Shown here: positions 1 through 8,152 of the stretch, piece after piece
Layout of the letters: every line of letters starts with the position of its first letter
How positions within the stretch are numbered: the first letter of the stretch is position 1
Source of the DNA: Micromonospora narathiwatensis
GTDB lineage: Bacteria > Actinomycetota > Actinomycetes > Mycobacteriales > Micromonosporaceae
NCBI RefSeq assembly: GCF_900089605.1
Contig: NZ_LT594324.1
Location: 3,968,001-4,032,000, forward strand
Reading direction: 5' to 3'
Length of the DNA: 64,000 nucleotides
The notes under the pieces: model-generated
Told to the model about the DNA's origin: nothing
Database searches by the model: none
The model's input: the letters and a program-made list of their open reading frames with translations, nothing else
Made by a program: the position numbers and the translations under genes

Positions 1-660
1 ATCGCCACGCAGATGCGCAAGGTCAAGCCGAAGAACAAGGTCCGCTTCGCCCTCTGGGGCGCCGAGGAGTCCGGCCTGGTCGGGTCGGAGCACTACGTCG
101 CCAACCTGTCGGCGGCGGAGCGGAAGAAGATCGCTCTCTACCTGAACTTCGACATGGTCGCCTCGCCCAACTACGTGCGGTTCGTCTACGACGGCGACAA
201 CTCGGCGTTCCCGGTCGGCACCGGGTCCGCCGCCGGGCCGGCCGGCTCGGGCGCCATCGAGCAGCTCTTCCACGACTACTTCGCCTCGCAGGGGCTGGCC
301 TCGCGGGAGACGCCGTTCTCCGGGCGTAGCGACTACGGGCCGTTCATCGCCGCCGGCGTGGACATCCCGTCCGGTGGCCTGTTCACCGGTGGCGAAGGGA
401 TCAAGACCGCGGACGAGGCGGCGGTCTTCGGCGGCACCGCGGACGTGGCGTACGACTCGTGCTACCACCAGGCCTGCGACACGATCAACAACATCAACAA
501 GCAGGCGCTCGAGGAGATGTCGGACGCGATCGCGCACGCCGTGATCACGTACGCCTTCGACACCAGCAGCCTGCGCGCGCCGGTCCGGGGCAAGGGACCG
601 GGTGCCGGCGACAGCGGCGGCGGTGGCCTGCACGACCACGACCACGAGGTCACGGAGTAA
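1..660 (+). CDS. M28-family metallopeptidase, C-terminal part
   Basis: This is the 3' part of a zinc aminopeptidase of the M28 (aminopeptidase Y/S) family; the start lies upstream of the window and the frame is open from base 1. Visible family marks are WGAEESGLVGSEHYV, where the EE pair holds the general base and a zinc ligand, the NFDMVASPNY strand with a metal-ligand Asp, and SGRSDYGPFIAAGVDIPSGG leading to the last His in the CYHQACDT stretch. The M28 peptidases with this tail are usually secreted in actinomycetes, but the signal peptide would be outside the window. The C-terminus ends in a short Gly- and His/Asp-rich tail (LHDHDHEVTE). It converges on the isomerase gene, with a long hairpin between them. 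Confidence 0.9.
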   Translation: MATQMRKVKPKNKVRFALWGAEESGLVGSEHYVANLSAAERKKIALYLNFDMVASPNYVRFVYDGDNSAFPVGTGSAAGPAGSGAIEQLFHDYFASQGLASRETPFSGRSDYGPFIAAGVDIPSGGLFTGGEGIKTADEAAVFGGTADVAYDSCYHQACDTINNINKQALEEMSDAIAHAVITYAFDTSSLRAPVRGKGPGAGDSGGGGLHDHDHEVTE

Positions 661-679
661 CCGTCCGGCCGCACGTTTG

Positions 680-718
680 CACAGGCGGGAGGCGACCCCG
701 GGTCGCCTCCCGCCTGTG
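680..718. terminator. 18-bp hairpin between convergent genes
   Basis: A perfect 18-bp stem (680-697 with 701-718, 3-base loop) lies 20 bases after the M28 stop and 16 bases from the stop of the isomerase on the other strand. It has no long T-run, as is common for GC-rich actinobacterial terminators. Its position between convergent genes suggests it ends transcription from both sides. Confidence 0.75.
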
Positions 719-734
719 TGTAGCGGCCGAGAGG

Positions 735-1745
735 TCAGTCCCGGTTGCTGCTGAAGGCCGCGTCGAAGGCGGCGGCCGGCGCGTCGAAGGCGAGCCGACG
801 TACGAACTGCACCGCCTCGGGCGCGCCGACCAGGCGGTCCATGCCGGCGTCCTCCCACTCGATCGAGATCGGGCCGTCGTAGCCGATGGCGTTCAACGCG
901 CGGAAGCAGTCCTCCCACGGCACGTCGCCGTGCCCGGTGGAGACGAAGTCCCAGCCGCGACGCAGGTCCGCCCAGGGCAGGTGGGAGGAGAGCCGCCCGC
1001 GCCGGCCGTCGCCGGTACGCACCTTCGCGTCCTTGCAGTCGACGTGGTAGATCCGGTCGGCGAAGTCGAAGATGAAGTTGACCGGGTCCAGGTCCTGCCA
1101 GACGAAGTGCGACGGGTCCCAGTTCAGCCCGAACGCGGGCCGGTGGCCGATCGCCTCCAGCGCCCGCCTGGTGGTCCAGTAGTCGTACGCGATCTCGCTG
1201 GGGTGCACCTCGTGGGCGAACCGTACGCCCACCTCGTCGAACACGTCGAGGATCGGGTTCCACCGGTCGGCGAAGTCCTGGTAGCCGCGTTCGATCATGG
1301 CCGGCGGGACCGGCGGGAACATCGCCAGGGTGTGCCAGATCGACGAGCCGGTGAAGCCGACCACCGTCTTCACCCCGAGCCTCGCCGCCGCCCGCGCGGT
1401 GTCCTTCATCTCCTCGGCGGCCCGCCGGCGTACGCCCTCCGGCTCACCGTCGCCCCAGATCCGGGCGGGGAGGATGTCCTGGTGCCGCTCGTCGATCGGG
1501 TGGTCGCAGACCGCCTGGCCGACCAGGTGGTTGGAGATGGCGAAGACCTGGAGGTTGTGCTTGGCGAGGGTGGCCCGCTTCCGGTCCACGTACGACTCGT
1601 CGGCGAGCGCCTTGTCGACCTCGAAGTGGTCGCCCCAGCAGGCGATTTCCAGGCCGTCGTACCCCCACTCGGCGGCGAGCCGGCAGACCTCGTCGAACGG
1701 AAGATCGGCCCACTGGCCGGTGAAGAGCGTGATGGGTCGCGCCAT
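735..1745 (-). CDS. Sugar phosphate isomerase/epimerase (AP endonuclease 2-like TIM barrel)
   Basis: A 336-residue TIM-barrel protein of the xylose isomerase-like/AP_endonuc_2 family, the fold of IolE, IolI and hydroxypyruvate isomerases. Metal-site strands are visible: the FAHEVHPSE segment (His/Glu), [12 protein letters not shown] (Asp and His), the [10 protein letters not shown] strand and the terminal [11 protein letters not shown] (Glu). There is no signal peptide, so it is cytoplasmic. It starts at ATG 1745 and is the last gene of the minus-strand run, about 200 bp after the polyprenyl synthase. It is longer than and distinct from the two other TIM barrels of the cluster. It resembles isomerases that travel with Gfo/Idh dehydrogenases and CUT2 importers, so it may belong functionally to the sugar genes at 10.5-16.7 kb. 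The substrate is unknown. Confidence 0.85.
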   Translation of the reverse strand: MARPITLFTGQWADLPFDEVCRLAAEWGYDGLEIACWGDHFEVDKALADESYVDRKRATLAKHNLQVFAISNHLVGQAVCDHPIDERHQDILPARIWGDGEPEGVRRRAAEEMKDTARAAARLGVKTVVGFTGSSIWHTLAMFPPVPPAMIERGYQDFADRWNPILDVFDEVGVRFAHEVHPSEIAYDYWTTRRALEAIGHRPAFGLNWDPSHFVWQDLDPVNFIFDFADRIYHVDCKDAKVRTGDGRRGRLSSHLPWADLRRGWDFVSTGHGDVPWEDCFRALNAIGYDGPISIEWEDAGMDRLVGAPEAVQFVRRLAFDAPAAAFDAAFSSNRD

Positions 1746-1948
1746 TGTCCTTCTCCCCTGTCGTGATGGGGGATTCCGTAGCGGACCGGGGCGAGGGAGA
1801 CCGGGTGCGAGCGACCCCGACGGGGCACCGGTGGGCGCGGACGCACCTGGGCCCGACGGGTTGCGCCTCCCGTCGGGTCACCGGCCACCTCGCGGTCGCC
1901 GCCCCCACTCTATTTCCGCCGCGCCGCCCACGGAAGGCCCCACCTTCC

Positions 1949-3019
1949 CTACCGCACTCGGTGCGCGGCGCGGGTGGTGAGGTCGGCCAGCGCCGACCGG
2001 GCGGGCTCGGTCAGCGGGGTGCGGTCCAGCGCGGCGCGGGCGTGGTCGACCCGGGACCGGATCATCCGCTCGACCCGTTCCCGCGCGCCGGTGGCCTCGA
2101 TGATCGCCCGCACCTCGGCCGCGCCACCGTGGTCCAGTTCGGGGTCGCCGACCAGGGCGCGCAGCCGCGCCGCCCGGCCAGCATCGGCCGCCTGGCGGGC
2201 CAGCGCCATCAGCACCGTCGGCTTCCCCTCGCGCAGGTCGTCCAGGTTGGACTTGCCGGTCACCGTCGGGTCGCCGAAGACGCCGAGCAGGTCGTCGCGG
2301 AGTTGGAAGGCGTCCCCGAGCGGGTCGCCGAAGTCGGCCAACGCCGCCACCGTGTCGGGGTCGGCCCCGGCCAGGGCGGCGCCGATCTGCACCGGGCGGG
2401 TCACCGTGTAGCGGGCGGTCTTCATCCGGACCACCGCGAGCGCGCTCGCCACCGAGCCGTCGCCGGCGGCGGCGACCACGTCCAGGAACTCCCCCGCGAT
2501 CACCTCGGCCCGCATCCGCGCGAAGACGGCGAGACCGCGCCGGACCCGGGCGGGGTCGAGCCCGCAGTCGTGGAACATCTGCGCCGACCAGGCAGCGCAG
2601 AGGTCGCCGCAGAGCAGGGCGGCGTCGCGGCCGTACGCCTCCGGGTCACCGCGCCAGCCGGAGCGGGCGTGCAGGTCGGCGAAGATCCGGTGCACCGAGG
2701 GCTGGCCGCGCCGGCGGTCGCTGCCGTCGAGGATGTCGTCGTGGATCAGGGCGAAGGCGTGGAACAGCTCCAGCGCCGCCGCGGCGGCCACGATCGGGGC
2801 GTTGTCGGGACCGCCGGAACCCCGCCAGCCCCAGTAGCAGAAGAGCGGTCGCAGCCGCTTGCCACCGGCGAGGACGAACCGGTGCAGTACGGCATGGACC
2901 GCCCGCGTGCCGTCGTCGTCCGACCGACCCGGCTGCCGCTCGCGCAGGAACGCGGCGAGCGCGGCGTCGAAGCGGTCCCGCAGCAGGGCCGGGTCGGTCG
3001 GTGCGACGGTTACGGTCAT
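1949..3019 (-). CDS. Polyprenyl diphosphate synthase
   Basis: A trans-isoprenyl diphosphate synthase (356 residues) that condenses isopentenyl diphosphate onto allylic diphosphates. The family marks are intact: GGKRLRP near residue 52 for IPP binding, the first Asp-rich motif DDILD at 94-98 after HAFALIH, and the second Asp-rich motif in FQLRDDLLGVFGD followed by GKSNLDDLREGK. Ala90 and Leu91 sit just before the first motif, but chain length cannot be read reliably from this. The start at 3019 overlaps the EboF-like stop by 4 bases (ATGA), so the two are probably translationally coupled. Because it shares an operon with a UbiA-type prenyltransferase, it probably supplies that enzyme's prenyl donor (inference). 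Confidence 0.93.
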   Translation of the reverse strand: MTVTVAPTDPALLRDRFDAALAAFLRERQPGRSDDDGTRAVHAVLHRFVLAGGKRLRPLFCYWGWRGSGGPDNAPIVAAAAALELFHAFALIHDDILDGSDRRRGQPSVHRIFADLHARSGWRGDPEAYGRDAALLCGDLCAAWSAQMFHDCGLDPARVRRGLAVFARMRAEVIAGEFLDVVAAAGDGSVASALAVVRMKTARYTVTRPVQIGAALAGADPDTVAALADFGDPLGDAFQLRDDLLGVFGDPTVTGKSNLDDLREGKPTVLMALARQAADAGRAARLRALVGDPELDHGGAAEVRAIIEATGARERVERMIRSRVDHARAALDRTPLTEPARSALADLTTRAAHRVR

Positions 3020-4410
3020 GGCGCCTCCGAGGCCAGTCCGGCGAGCTGGAGCAGCAGTGCCTTCACCTCGGTGGCGGCGAACCGGTCCCGGGCCGCCGAC
3101 GGGTCGGAGCAGAGCAGCACCGGACCGTCGGCCGGGTCGGCGGGCAGCCGCCCGTGCGAGCCGCGGACCGCCCGCGCCCCGGCGTCCAGCCCGACCACGC
3201 TCATCAGGTAGCGCAGGCCGAGCTTCTTGCGGGCCAGCGCCACCGCCGCCCGGCGCTTCGCGGCGCCCGGGGCCGCCGGGTCGAAGAACAACTCGGCGGG
3301 GTCGTAACCCGGCTTCCGATGAATCTCCACGAGGCGGGCGAAGTCGGGCGCGCGGGCGTCGTCGAGCCAGTAGTAGTAGGTGAACCAGGCGTCCGGCTCG
3401 GCCACCAGCACCAGCTCGCCGGAGCGCTCGTGGTCCAGCCCGTACCCGGTCTGACCGGCGGCGTCCAGCACCTCGGCCACCCCGGGCAGCCCGGCGCAGA
3501 GCTTGGCCACCGCCGGCACGTCGGCCGGGTCCTTCACGTACACGTGCGCCACCTGATGGTCGGCGACGGCGAAGGCCCGCGACGTCCACGGATCCAGGTA
3601 TTCCATCCCGGCCTGCGTGTAGACCCGCAGCAGCCCCTCGGCGCGCAGCAGCCGGTTGACGTCGACCGGGCGGGAGACGTCGGTGATGCCGTACTCGGAG
3701 AGCGCCACCACGGTGGCGTCCCGCTCCGCGGCGGCGTCCAGCAGCGGGGCGAGCACGGCGTCCAGCTCGGCCGCCGCCGCGGCGGCCTCCGGCGAGGACG
3801 GGCCGAAGCGTTGCAGGTCGTAGTCGAGGTGCGGGACGTAGACCAGGGTCAGGTCCGGCGCGTGGTCGGCGAGGATCCGCTCGGCGGCCCGGCAGATCCA
3901 CCGGGACGACGGCAGCCCCGCCCCCGGCCCCCAGTAGGTGAACAGCGGGAAGGTGCCGAGCGCCCCGGTGAGCACGTCGTGCAGCTCGGGCGGGTCGGTC
4001 CAGCAGTCCGGTTCCTTGCGCCCGTCGGCGTGGTAGATCGGTCGCGGGGTGACCGTCCAGTCCACGTCGGCGCCCATCGCGTACCACCAGCAGACGTTGG
4101 CCACCCGGTAGCCGGGCTCCACCCGGCGGGCCGCCTGCCACAGCTTCTCCCCGCCGACCAGGGCGTTGTGCTGCCGCCAGAGCAGCACCTCGCCGAGATC
4201 CCGGAAGTACCAGCCGTTGCCGACGATCCCGTGGCCGGCGGGCGGCTGGCCGGTGAGGAAGGTGGACTGCACCGAGCAGGTGACCGCTGGCAGCACCGTA
4301 CCCAGTTCGGCGGCGAACCCGGCCTCGGCGACCGCGCGCAGCCGGGGCATGTGCGCCAGCAGGCGCGGGGTCAGCCCCACCACGTCGATGACCACCAGTC
4401 GCCTGCTCAT
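3016..4410 (-). CDS. EboF-like alkaline phosphatase-superfamily phosphodiesterase
   Basis: A 464-residue type I phosphodiesterase/nucleotide pyrophosphatase protein. Asp9 (VVIDVVG) fits the first metal ligand and Thr44 in LPAVTCSVQSTFLTG fits the nucleophile position of NPP enzymes; GHGIVGNGW and YVPHLDYDLQRFGP follow as expected. Where many NPPs have SDHG, this protein has LSEYGI, so one metal-site position differs from the general family. There is no signal peptide or membrane segment. It corresponds to EboF of ebo clusters. ATGA overlaps join it to the polyprenyl synthase after it and to a mini-ORF before it. The substrate is unknown; a phosphorylated or phosphodiester-linked cyclitol or prenyl intermediate would fit the neighbours. 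Confidence 0.85.
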   Translation of the reverse strand: MSRRLVVIDVVGLTPRLLAHMPRLRAVAEAGFAAELGTVLPAVTCSVQSTFLTGQPPAGHGIVGNGWYFRDLGEVLLWRQHNALVGGEKLWQAARRVEPGYRVANVCWWYAMGADVDWTVTPRPIYHADGRKEPDCWTDPPELHDVLTGALGTFPLFTYWGPGAGLPSSRWICRAAERILADHAPDLTLVYVPHLDYDLQRFGPSSPEAAAAAAELDAVLAPLLDAAAERDATVVALSEYGITDVSRPVDVNRLLRAEGLLRVYTQAGMEYLDPWTSRAFAVADHQVAHVYVKDPADVPAVAKLCAGLPGVAEVLDAAGQTGYGLDHERSGELVLVAEPDAWFTYYYWLDDARAPDFARLVEIHRKPGYDPAELFFDPAAPGAAKRRAAVALARKKLGLRYLMSVVGLDAGARAVRGSHGRLPADPADGPVLLCSDPSAARDRFAATEVKALLLQLAGLASEAP

Positions 4411-4511
4411 GCCGTCACCTCGCTCCGCTCGGCACCGCCATGAGCCACCACAGCGCCGCGCCGATGATTCACTCGCTGACGCTCGCTCATGCCGTCACCT
4501 CGCTCCGCTCG
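4405..4511. repeat. Direct repeat and dispersed element at gene junction
   Basis: A 27-base sequence occurs perfectly at 4405-4431 and 4485-4511, 80 bases apart. Between them, around 4463-4491, lies a 29-base box that recurs with two mismatches at 32,633-32,661, and the first 20 bases of the direct repeat recur with one mismatch at 32,609-32,628. Both sites sit exactly across stop/start overlaps of consecutive minus-strand genes. Confidence 0.8.
4407..4490 (-). CDS. 27-residue mini-ORF built on a dispersed repeat
   Basis: ATG 4490 opens a 27-codon frame whose ATG overlaps the EboE-like stop (ATGA) and whose TGA overlaps the EboF-like ATG (ATGA). The peptide begins MSERQRVNH and ends GAERSEVTA, the same last residues as the upstream EboE-like protein. 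The cause is a perfect 27-base direct repeat at 4405-4431 and 4485-4511. A close relative occupies the same kind of junction at 32,611-32,661 (MSARQRANH to SEVAA). There is no known family. It could be a translated linker that couples the two flanking genes, a real small protein, or a relic of repeat insertion. The start is clear only from the overlaps. Confidence 0.5.
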   Translation of the reverse strand: MSERQRVNHRRGAVVAHGGAERSEVTA

Positions 4512-5686
4512 CCCGCCGTCGCGGCCAGGCCGAGCCCGACCAGCTCGTCTCGGGCGAAGGCCAGCTCGGCGGCGATCCCGCCGGCCAGCTCCGCGTCGGT
4601 GCCCGGCCGCCGCGCCGCCGGCAGCACCCCCCAGGTGTACGTCTCGACGTCGAGGTGGTCACAGCCGGCGGCCGGACCGGCGTACAACGCGGCGAGGGCG
4701 GCCCGCAGCACCGGCACGGTGGACCGCAGCGGCGGCTCGGGCGGCGCGTGCAGCGGCACGTGGTAGTGCACCCGCCACGGCCCCGGCAGCCGCGTGTCGA
4801 GGGCGGCGTCCAGGTCGTCGGCGGCGTACGCCGGGTCGGCCGGGTCGGTGGCGCCGGCGCAGCCGGCGGCCCGCGTCTGGTGCAGGAAACGCGGCTCGAC
4901 CCAGCGGCGCAGCGCCTCGGCCGAGCCGTCCGGATCGTCCGCCTCGACGGCCGCGGAGACCTGCACCTTGACCACCGGCAGCCCGGCGGCCCGCAGTCGA
5001 CCCAGCGCCTCGACCGGTTCTTCCCAGGCGCAGGCGAGGTGCGCCAGATCGAGGCACATCCCGAGCCGGTCGGTATCCATGGCTGACAATATCTCACGTG
5101 CTTGTCCCGTGGACTCCACCACACAGCCCGGTTCCGGCTCGAAGCCGACCCGTACGGTCCGGCCGGTCGCCCGCTCCACCTCGGCCAGGCCGGCGGCCAA
5201 CTCGTCGAGGCGCCGCCGGGCGGCGTCGGCCCGTTCGGCGTCCCACGGCGTACGCCAGGCCAGTGGCAGGGTGGAGATCGAGCCCCGGGCCGCGTCCTCG
5301 GGCAGCAGGTCGGCCAGCACCCGGGCCAGGTCCAGGGTGTACCCGAGCCGCTCCGGGGTGGTCCAGTCCGGGTGGTACACCGCGCCCTTGACCACCGCCG
5401 CCTGGAAGGCCGCGTACGGGAAGCCGTTGAGCGTGACCACCTCCAGCCCGCGTACGGCCAGCTCGTGCCGGAGCCGGCGGCGGGCCGCCGGGTCGGCGGC
5501 GAGCGCGGCGGCCACCGGGGCGGCCAGCCACAGCCCCAGCCCCAGCAGGTCGGCGTCGAGCGCCCGCCGGACCGGCAGCGCGTACGTGTCGAGCTGGGCG
5601 AGGATCCCGGCCAGGTCCTCGGCCGGGTGCACGTTGGTGCAGTAGCCGAGGTGGACGGTGCTGCCGTCGGCGTGGCGCAGGCGCAT
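4487..5686 (-). CDS. EboE-like sugar phosphate isomerase/epimerase-type TIM barrel
   Basis: A 399-residue protein of the EboE type, a metabolite traffic/TIM-barrel family related to AP_endonuc_2 sugar isomerases. It opens with HLGYCTNVHPAEDL, which is typical of EboE proteins. Later strands include EVVTLNGFPYAAF, the metal-site segment VRVGFEPEPGCVVEST, and MCLDLAHLACAW. The start at ATG 5686 shares one base with the TatD-like stop (TGATG). Longer in-frame starts exist upstream but would run into the TatD gene, so they are unlikely. The C-terminus (AGERSEVTA) is part of the direct repeat that also ends the following mini-ORF. In cyanobacteria ebo genes act in export of a pigment precursor; the biochemical role of EboE is not known. 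Confidence 0.85.
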   Translation of the reverse strand: MRLRHADGSTVHLGYCTNVHPAEDLAGILAQLDTYALPVRRALDADLLGLGLWLAAPVAAALAADPAARRRLRHELAVRGLEVVTLNGFPYAAFQAAVVKGAVYHPDWTTPERLGYTLDLARVLADLLPEDAARGSISTLPLAWRTPWDAERADAARRRLDELAAGLAEVERATGRTVRVGFEPEPGCVVESTGQAREILSAMDTDRLGMCLDLAHLACAWEEPVEALGRLRAAGLPVVKVQVSAAVEADDPDGSAEALRRWVEPRFLHQTRAAGCAGATDPADPAYAADDLDAALDTRLPGPWRVHYHVPLHAPPEPPLRSTVPVLRAALAALYAGPAAGCDHLDVETYTWGVLPAARRPGTDAELAGGIAAELAFARDELVGLGLAATAGERSEVTA

Positions 5687-6537
5687 CACTCGCCCCCACG
5701 CAGGATGGAGTTGCCGGCGAAGGTCGGCGCCGCCACGTCCAGGTCGGTCAGGTCCAGCCGACCGGACTGGCCGTAGAACTCCACCGGGTTGCGCCACAGC
5801 ACCCGGTCCACGTCGTCCTCGCCGAACCCGGCGAGCAGCATCGCCTCGCCGGTGGCCCGGGTGAGCAGCGGGTCGGAGCGCCCCCAGTCGGCGGCCGAGT
5901 TGACCAGCATCCGCTCCGTCCCGTACGTCTTCAGCAGCTCGACCATCCGCGGCGGCGACATCTTGGTCTCCGGATAGATGGAGAAGCCCAGCCAGCAGCC
6001 GGTGTCCCGGACCAGCTTCACGGTGACCTCGTTGAGGTGGTCGACCAGCACCCGGCCGGGGTCGATGCCGGACTCGGCGACCACCGCGAGGGTGCGTTCG
6101 ACGCCGCGCGCCTTGTCCCGGTGCGGGGTGTGCACCAGGGCGGGCAGGTCGTGCCCGACGGCCAGGGCGAGCTGTCCGGCGAGGGCGGCGTCCTCGGCCG
6201 GGGTCATCGAGTCGTAGCCGATCTCGCCGACCGCCACCACGCCGTCCTTGTCCAGGTAGCGCGGAAGCAGGTCGAGCACCGGGCGGCAGCGCGGGTCGTT
6301 GGCCTCCTTCGGGTTCAGCGCCACGGTGGCGTGGTGCCGGACGCCGAACTGCCCGGCCCGGAACGGCTCCCAGCCGATCAGCGAGTCGAAGTAGTCGACG
6401 AACGAGTCGACGCTGGTGCGCGGCTGGCCGAGCCAGAACGCCGGCTCCACCACCGCGCGTACCCCGGCGGCGGCCATCCGCTCGTAGTCGTCGGTGGTCC
6501 GTGAGGTCATGTGGATGTGCGGGTCGAAGATGCGCAT
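5686..6537 (-). CDS. TatD-like metal-dependent hydrolase (EboB-like)
   Basis: A 283-residue amidohydrolase-fold protein of the TatD type. The N-terminal metal motif is MRIFDPHIHMTSR (HxH), followed by VAVGEIGYDSMTP with the metal-site Glu, ALVHTPHRDKARG with His ligands, VLVDHLNEVTV and the C-terminal LVNSAADWGRSDP with the catalytic Asp. In ordinary TatD the first motif is DTHCH; the DPHIHMTSRT version is typical of the hydrolase found in ebo clusters (EboB). It is cytoplasmic. Start ATG 6537 shares one base with the EboA-like stop (TGATG), which rules out longer starts. The substrate is unknown. Confidence 0.88.
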   Translation of the reverse strand: MRIFDPHIHMTSRTTDDYERMAAAGVRAVVEPAFWLGQPRTSVDSFVDYFDSLIGWEPFRAGQFGVRHHATVALNPKEANDPRCRPVLDLLPRYLDKDGVVAVGEIGYDSMTPAEDAALAGQLALAVGHDLPALVHTPHRDKARGVERTLAVVAESGIDPGRVLVDHLNEVTVKLVRDTGCWLGFSIYPETKMSPPRMVELLKTYGTERMLVNSAADWGRSDPLLTRATGEAMLLAGFGEDDVDRVLWRNPVEFYGQSGRLDLTDLDVAAPTFAGNSILRGGE

Positions 6538-7157
6538 CACGCCTCCCTGGCGGTGGTCGGGTGCGAGCCGGCGCCGAGCCGGCGCAGCAGATCGGTGGCG
6601 TCGGCGGGTATGGTCCGGCCGGCCGCGTGGCGCTCGGCGGCCAGCGCGGCCAGCATGGTCGCCAACTCGCCGTCCGCCCGGCCGTCCAGGTCGTCCACGA
6701 CCGCCAGCGGTACGCCGGTGAAGACGCACTTGAGCACGGCCTGCCGCCAGGCCGGCTGTTCCAGGTGCCGGGCGTACGGGCCGAGCGCGGCGGCGATCAG
6801 CCGGGTGTCGTTGGTGCGGATCGCGTCGTGCAGCAGCGGCACGCACTCGGCCCCGATCGGCAGCAGCGGCAGGGCACGCAGCACGGCCCGCTTCTCGGCG
6901 GCGTCACCCTGCCGGTAGAGGGAGTCGGCCAGCACCGCGTGGGCGGCGGGCAACGCGGTGAGCAGCAGCGCCCGGGCGGCCTCGTCGACCGTCCAGCCGG
7001 GCGGGTCGGCCAGCGGCTCCCGACCGCACCGCCGGGCGGCGGTGGCGAAGAGGCGTGGGATCGCCGTGGGCTCGGTCGCCACGCGGCGCAGGGCCGCGTC
7101 CAGCCACCGCGGATCGGGTACGCCCCGCAGCGCGGCGCGCAGTCGGTCGGGTGTCAT
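6537..7157 (-). CDS. EboA-like protein
   Basis: A 206-residue, Ala/Leu/Arg-rich, mainly helical protein with no catalytic motif that I can recognise. Its place between the TIM barrel and the TatD-like hydrolase matches EboA, and the segments SLYRQGDAAEKRAVLRALPLLP and AIRTNDTRLIAAALGPYARHL fit the EboA-domain family. EboA is of unknown function everywhere; the HEAT-like helical look would suit a scaffold or adaptor role (inference). It starts at ATG 7157, 26 bases after the preceding gene, and is coupled to the TatD-like gene by a one-base overlap. Confidence 0.78.
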   Translation of the reverse strand: MTPDRLRAALRGVPDPRWLDAALRRVATEPTAIPRLFATAARRCGREPLADPPGWTVDEAARALLLTALPAAHAVLADSLYRQGDAAEKRAVLRALPLLPIGAECVPLLHDAIRTNDTRLIAAALGPYARHLEQPAWRQAVLKCVFTGVPLAVVDDLDGRADGELATMLAALAAERHAAGRTIPADATDLLRRLGAGSHPTTAREA

Positions 7158-7183
7158 GCTGTCTCCCCTCTGGTGGCAGGTGC

Positions 7184-8152
7184 TCAGCCACCGCCTTCGC
7201 TCTGCGGACCGTTACGAGCACCGGCGGCCCGCAGGAATTCGATCGACCGGGCGGCGACGGCGGGCGCGGCGTGCGAGTGCCGGGGCAGTTCCACGGCCAC
7301 CAGCCCGCGGTAGCCGGCGTCCGCGAGAGCGCGCAGCACCGGCGGGAAGTCGATCTCGCCGGTGCCGAACTCCAGGTGCTCGTGCACGCCCCGGCGCATG
7401 TCGTCGATCTGCACGTTGACCAGGTGCTCGGCGACCGCCGCCACGCAGTCGGACACCGGCCGGGGCTCCAGGCAGCGGCAGTGTCCGATGTCGAGGGTGA
7501 CGCCGAAGCCGGGCGGCGCGCCGAGCGCGTCCCGCAGCCGGCGCCAGCCGGCGATATCCTCGACCAGCATCCCCGGCTCGGGTTCGAACCCGAGCGGCAC
7601 GCCGGCCGCCTCGGCCTCGGCGCAGACGGTGGCGCAGCCGGCGACGAGCCGGTCCCAGGCGACGGCCTCCGGCACCTCCGGTGGTCGTACGCCGGCCCAG
7701 CACGAGACCGCCTCCGCGCCCAGGTCCGCGCCGATCCGTACGGCCCGGCGGAGGAACTCGATCCGCAGCGCCGGATCGTCGTGCAGCAGGGTCGGGGCGT
7801 GTTTGTGCCACGGGTCGAGCAGGTAGCGGGCCCCGGTCTCGATCACCACGGCCAGGCCGAGCGCGGCCAGTCGGCGCTGCACGGCGGCCACCCGACGGGC
7901 CAGCCCCGGCCCGAACGGGTCCAGGTGGTCGTGGTCCAGGGTGAGCGCGACCCCCTGGTAGCCGAGGTCGGCCAGGACGGTGAGCGCGTCGTCGAGCCGG
8001 TGGTTGGCGAAGCCGTTGGTCCCGTACCCGAAGCGGAGCCCGGCCGGGTCCGGCAGCCCCCCGCGCCCGGCCGGCGCGGCCCCGGCGTCCGCCCCCGTTC
8101 GCGCGACGCCGGCGACCCGGTCCCGTGCGGACGGTCGCGGGGGGCTGGTCAT
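7184..8152 (-). CDS. Sugar phosphate isomerase/epimerase family TIM barrel
   Basis: A 322-residue AP_endonuc_2/xylose isomerase-like protein. The first about 40 residues are a low-complexity Ala/Gly/Arg extension, then the barrel begins at LRFGYGTNGFANHRLDDAL. Metal-site strands are visible: LGFEPEPGMLVED (Glu), FGVTLDIGHCRCLEP (Asp/His), VQIDDMRRGVHEHLEFGTGEIDFP (Asp/His) and VAVELPRHSH (Glu). The overall pattern is like hydroxypyruvate isomerase and IolI. ATG 8152 overlaps the UbiA stop by 4 bases. With the EboE-like protein and the isomerase at 735-1745 it is the third TIM-barrel isomerase-like protein in this run. The substrate is unknown. Confidence 0.87.
   Translation of the reverse strand: MTSPPRPSARDRVAGVARTGADAGAAPAGRGGLPDPAGLRFGYGTNGFANHRLDDALTVLADLGYQGVALTLDHDHLDPFGPGLARRVAAVQRRLAALGLAVVIETGARYLLDPWHKHAPTLLHDDPALRIEFLRRAVRIGADLGAEAVSCWAGVRPPEVPEAVAWDRLVAGCATVCAEAEAAGVPLGFEPEPGMLVEDIAGWRRLRDALGAPPGFGVTLDIGHCRCLEPRPVSDCVAAVAEHLVNVQIDDMRRGVHEHLEFGTGEIDFPPVLRALADAGYRGLVAVELPRHSHAAPAVAARSIEFLRAAGARNGPQSEGGG

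Noticed and set aside
1949..4141. Minus-strand frame spanning polyprenyl synthase and most of the EboF-like gene
   Set aside because: The N-terminal 370 residues are a shifted reading of the EboF-like gene. The synthase start at 3019 is fixed by the ATGA overlap.
2859..5086. Plus-strand frames across the ebo-type genes
   Set aside because: They are antisense shadows with heavy Arg/Ala/Gly bias and no ribosome sites.
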